Assembly: GCF_900100765.1 (NCBI RefSeq)
Contig: NZ_FNFO01000003.1
Location: 657,348-721,347 of the forward strand
Reading direction: 5' to 3'
Source: Catalinimonas alkaloidigena
Lineage (GTDB): Bacteria > Bacteroidota > Bacteroidia > Cytophagales > Flexibacteraceae
DNA length: 64,000 nucleotides
Under the pieces are notes generated by a model that had not been told where the DNA came from, did not search any database, and saw nothing but the letters and a program-made list of their open reading frames with translations. The translations under genes and the position numbers were made by a program. This document shows, one piece after another, positions 62,618 to 64,000 of the stretch (position 1 is its first letter; each line of letters opens with the position of its first letter).

Positions 62618-64000
62618 TTAGGCCGTAGTCGTTTTGTGGACGCCGTTCTGATGGCTTTCGACGTTAGAGGCGAGGTTCAGCGCGCGCAGCAATTTGCGTA
62701 CGTCCTCTACCGAATCGATGTGAAAACGCGCAATGGAATCCTGATAGCCTACACGCAAGGTATACGCTTCGGCATTGGTCTCACGGAACACGTCCTCATC
62801 GGTGTAATCATCACCGATGGCCAGTACCAGATCCCAGTTGTCGGAATCGAGCCACTCTTTGGCGGCCGTGCCTTTGCTAATACCCGACGTTTTAATTTCG
62901 ATAACTTTTTTGCCTTCGATCACCTGTAGGTTCAGCGCCGCCACCCGGTGAGAGAGAAGTTCGGTCAGTTCGTGCACGCGCATCTCGCCCAATCCCGAGT
63001 CTACCACCCGGTAGTGCCACGCCAGCGAATATTCTTTCTCTTCAATGAAAGAGCCCGGTGTCCGGTCTACAAACGAATCGAGAATGCTGCGGATGTCGTC
63101 CTTCCAGCCTTCCTGCGGCTGTTTCAGGATCTGCCACGAGTCATCGCCGCGTTTTCCCCATACGCCGTGCTCGGCAATCATGTCGACCGGCAATCCTTTC
63201 AACTGCTCTTCCAGGAAACTCTTGTCGCGTCCGCTGATGACCACCACTTTGTTGTCGGGGTCTTTGCCCAGTTCGCTGAGCAGCGTGCGTAGTTCGTTGT
63301 CAGAGCGTGTGCTAAGCGGATTGACGGTGAATTTCACCAGCGTGCCGTCGTACCCGATCAGGAACAGGCGCCGGTGCGTCTTTTTGTATTTCTTGATCAG
63401 TTCTTGCTGCAAAGCTTCGTTCCAGTGCTTTTCACGACGGCGGGTGTTGAGCGAACGCGCTTCGTACATGCGGTCGATGAACAACTCTGCCCAGTTCTTC
63501 ACGTCGTAACGCTCCACTTTGCTCTGCATCTCCTGCATGCGCGTCCGCTGTTCTTCGGAAGGCATGTTGAGGGCATCGTGAAGTGCATCGGAAATGCCTT
63601 GAATGTCGTTGGGATTGATGAACAGCGCTTCGGTCAATTCTTTTGCCGCGCCGGCCATTTCGCTCAGAATCAGCACGCCTTGCTGGTCGGTTTTCGTGGC
63701 CACGTATTCTTTGGCGATCAGGTTCATTCCGTCACGGAACGGCGTGATGAGCGCAATGTCGGCGCAATAGTAAAGCGCGGTCAGGGTTTCGAAAGGCAGC
63801 GACCGGTAGTAATAATGGATGGCAGTCCATTCGGGAGTGCTGTATTTCCCGTTGATGCGCCCGATGGCTTCGTCGAGTTGTACTTTCAGCTTCTGATACT
63901 GATCCACATTGCCCCGAGAAGGCACCACAACCGTGATCAGAGCGACTTTCTTCTGGTATTCGGGATGATCGCTCAGAAACGTATCGTACGCCTCTAAACG
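62618..64000 (-). CDS. Trehalose-6-phosphate synthase/phosphatase, N-terminus cut by window edge
   Basis: The visible 460 residues are the C-terminal part of a bifunctional trehalose enzyme. The first 165 or so belong to the GT20 synthase domain (PSRGNVDQYQKLKVQLDEAIGRINGKYSTPEWTAIHYYYRSL in parts, then ALITPFRDGMNLIAKEYVA). A HAD phosphatase domain follows, with VVISGRD, DMIAEHGVW, and GDDYTDEDVF. The motif that should be DxDGTL with the nucleophilic Asp first is GYDGTL: the Asp is Gly. Phosphatase activity is therefore doubtful and another enzyme may do this step. The GH15 gene beside it supports a trehalose-centred cluster. The 5' part lies right of position 64000. Confidence 0.9.
   Translation of the reverse strand, partial: RLEAYDTFLSDHPEYQKKVALITVVVPSRGNVDQYQKLKVQLDEAIGRINGKYSTPEWTAIHYYYRSLPFETLTALYYCADIALITPFRDGMNLIAKEYVATKTDQQGVLILSEMAGAAKELTEALFINPNDIQGISDALHDALNMPSEEQRTRMQEMQSKVERYDVKNWAELFIDRMYEARSLNTRRREKHWNEALQQELIKKYKKTHRRLFLIGYDGTLVKFTVNPLSTRSDNELRTLLSELGKDPDNKVVVISGRDKSFLEEQLKGLPVDMIAEHGVWGKRGDDSWQILKQPQEGWKDDIRSILDSFVDRTPGSFIEEKEYSLAWHYRVVDSGLGEMRVHELTELLSHRVAALNLQVIEGKKVIEIKTSGISKGTAAKEWLDSDNWDLVLAIGDDYTDEDVFRETNAEAYTLRVGYQDSIARFHIDSVEDVRKLLRALNLASNVESHQNGVHKTTTA

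Overview
The window reads as a chromosomal segment of a Bacteroidota bacterium, most likely from the Cytophagales. The evidence is a set of gliding-motility lipoprotein and membrane genes (gldB, gldE-gldD, gldJ), a DUF4270 lipoprotein, a PorT-type barrel protein, a 29-residue AURKAIP1/COX24-type basic protein, and many TAnnTTTG promoter elements. Shine-Dalgarno sequences are largely absent. Both window edges cut genes: panC on the left and a trehalose-6-phosphate synthase/phosphatase on the right. I saw no insertion sequence, prophage, CRISPR array, rRNA or tRNA gene.

Layout. 0.0-8.7 kb: panC diverges from a GT5-N-only glycogen-synthase-like gene, a DUF4270 lipoprotein and glmS; then suhB-rsmI (minus), ndk (plus), and a flippase-like membrane protein with scpA (minus). 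8.8-15.5 kb: dxs, an ECF sigma factor with a small partner, nth coupled to a GT4 glycosyltransferase, gldB (minus) and a beta-barrel gene. 15.5-24.4 kb: RNase E/G, the 29-aa protein, a TPR protein and HU on the minus strand, diverging from mutY-ssb-gldE-gldD-recG. 24.5-30.3 kb: mfd, gldJ, comF and a small unknown gene. 30.4-41.9 kb: a possible structured RNA, a DUF4175-type membrane/coiled-coil protein, an RsbW-like ATPase, ybeY, a parS-like pair, mnmG, a methyltransferase, an Ig-like lipoprotein, a 481-bp intergenic region that looks like the replication origin, and a TPR protein. 42-48 kb: a MarR regulator and a three-gene fatty-acid beta-oxidation operon. 48-57 kb (minus): an LTA4H-type aminopeptidase, a PpiD-like foldase, a CNNM/CBS membrane protein, a small membrane protein, lptC, a TPR protein and a FadL/PorV-like barrel. 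57.6-64 kb: a class A penicillin-binding protein, a DeoC-like protein, a GH15 hydrolase and the trehalose synthase/phosphatase.

The strongest signal beyond ordinary genes is the putative oriC at about 39.5-39.95 kb. It holds six perfect TTATCCACA DnaA boxes on both strands, near-matches, and an adjacent AT-rich stretch, in a gene-free interval. A pair of parS-like CACGTG palindromes lies 4.5 kb away, directly before mnmG, a gene often found near bacterial origins. dnaA and parAB are not in the window.

Several enzymes appear to have lost catalytic residues: the GT5-like protein lacks the ADP-glucose-binding KxGGL motif, the DeoC-like protein lacks the Schiff-base lysine, and the trehalose phosphatase domain lacks the nucleophilic aspartate. 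All functions are inferred by recognising motifs; no database search was possible.
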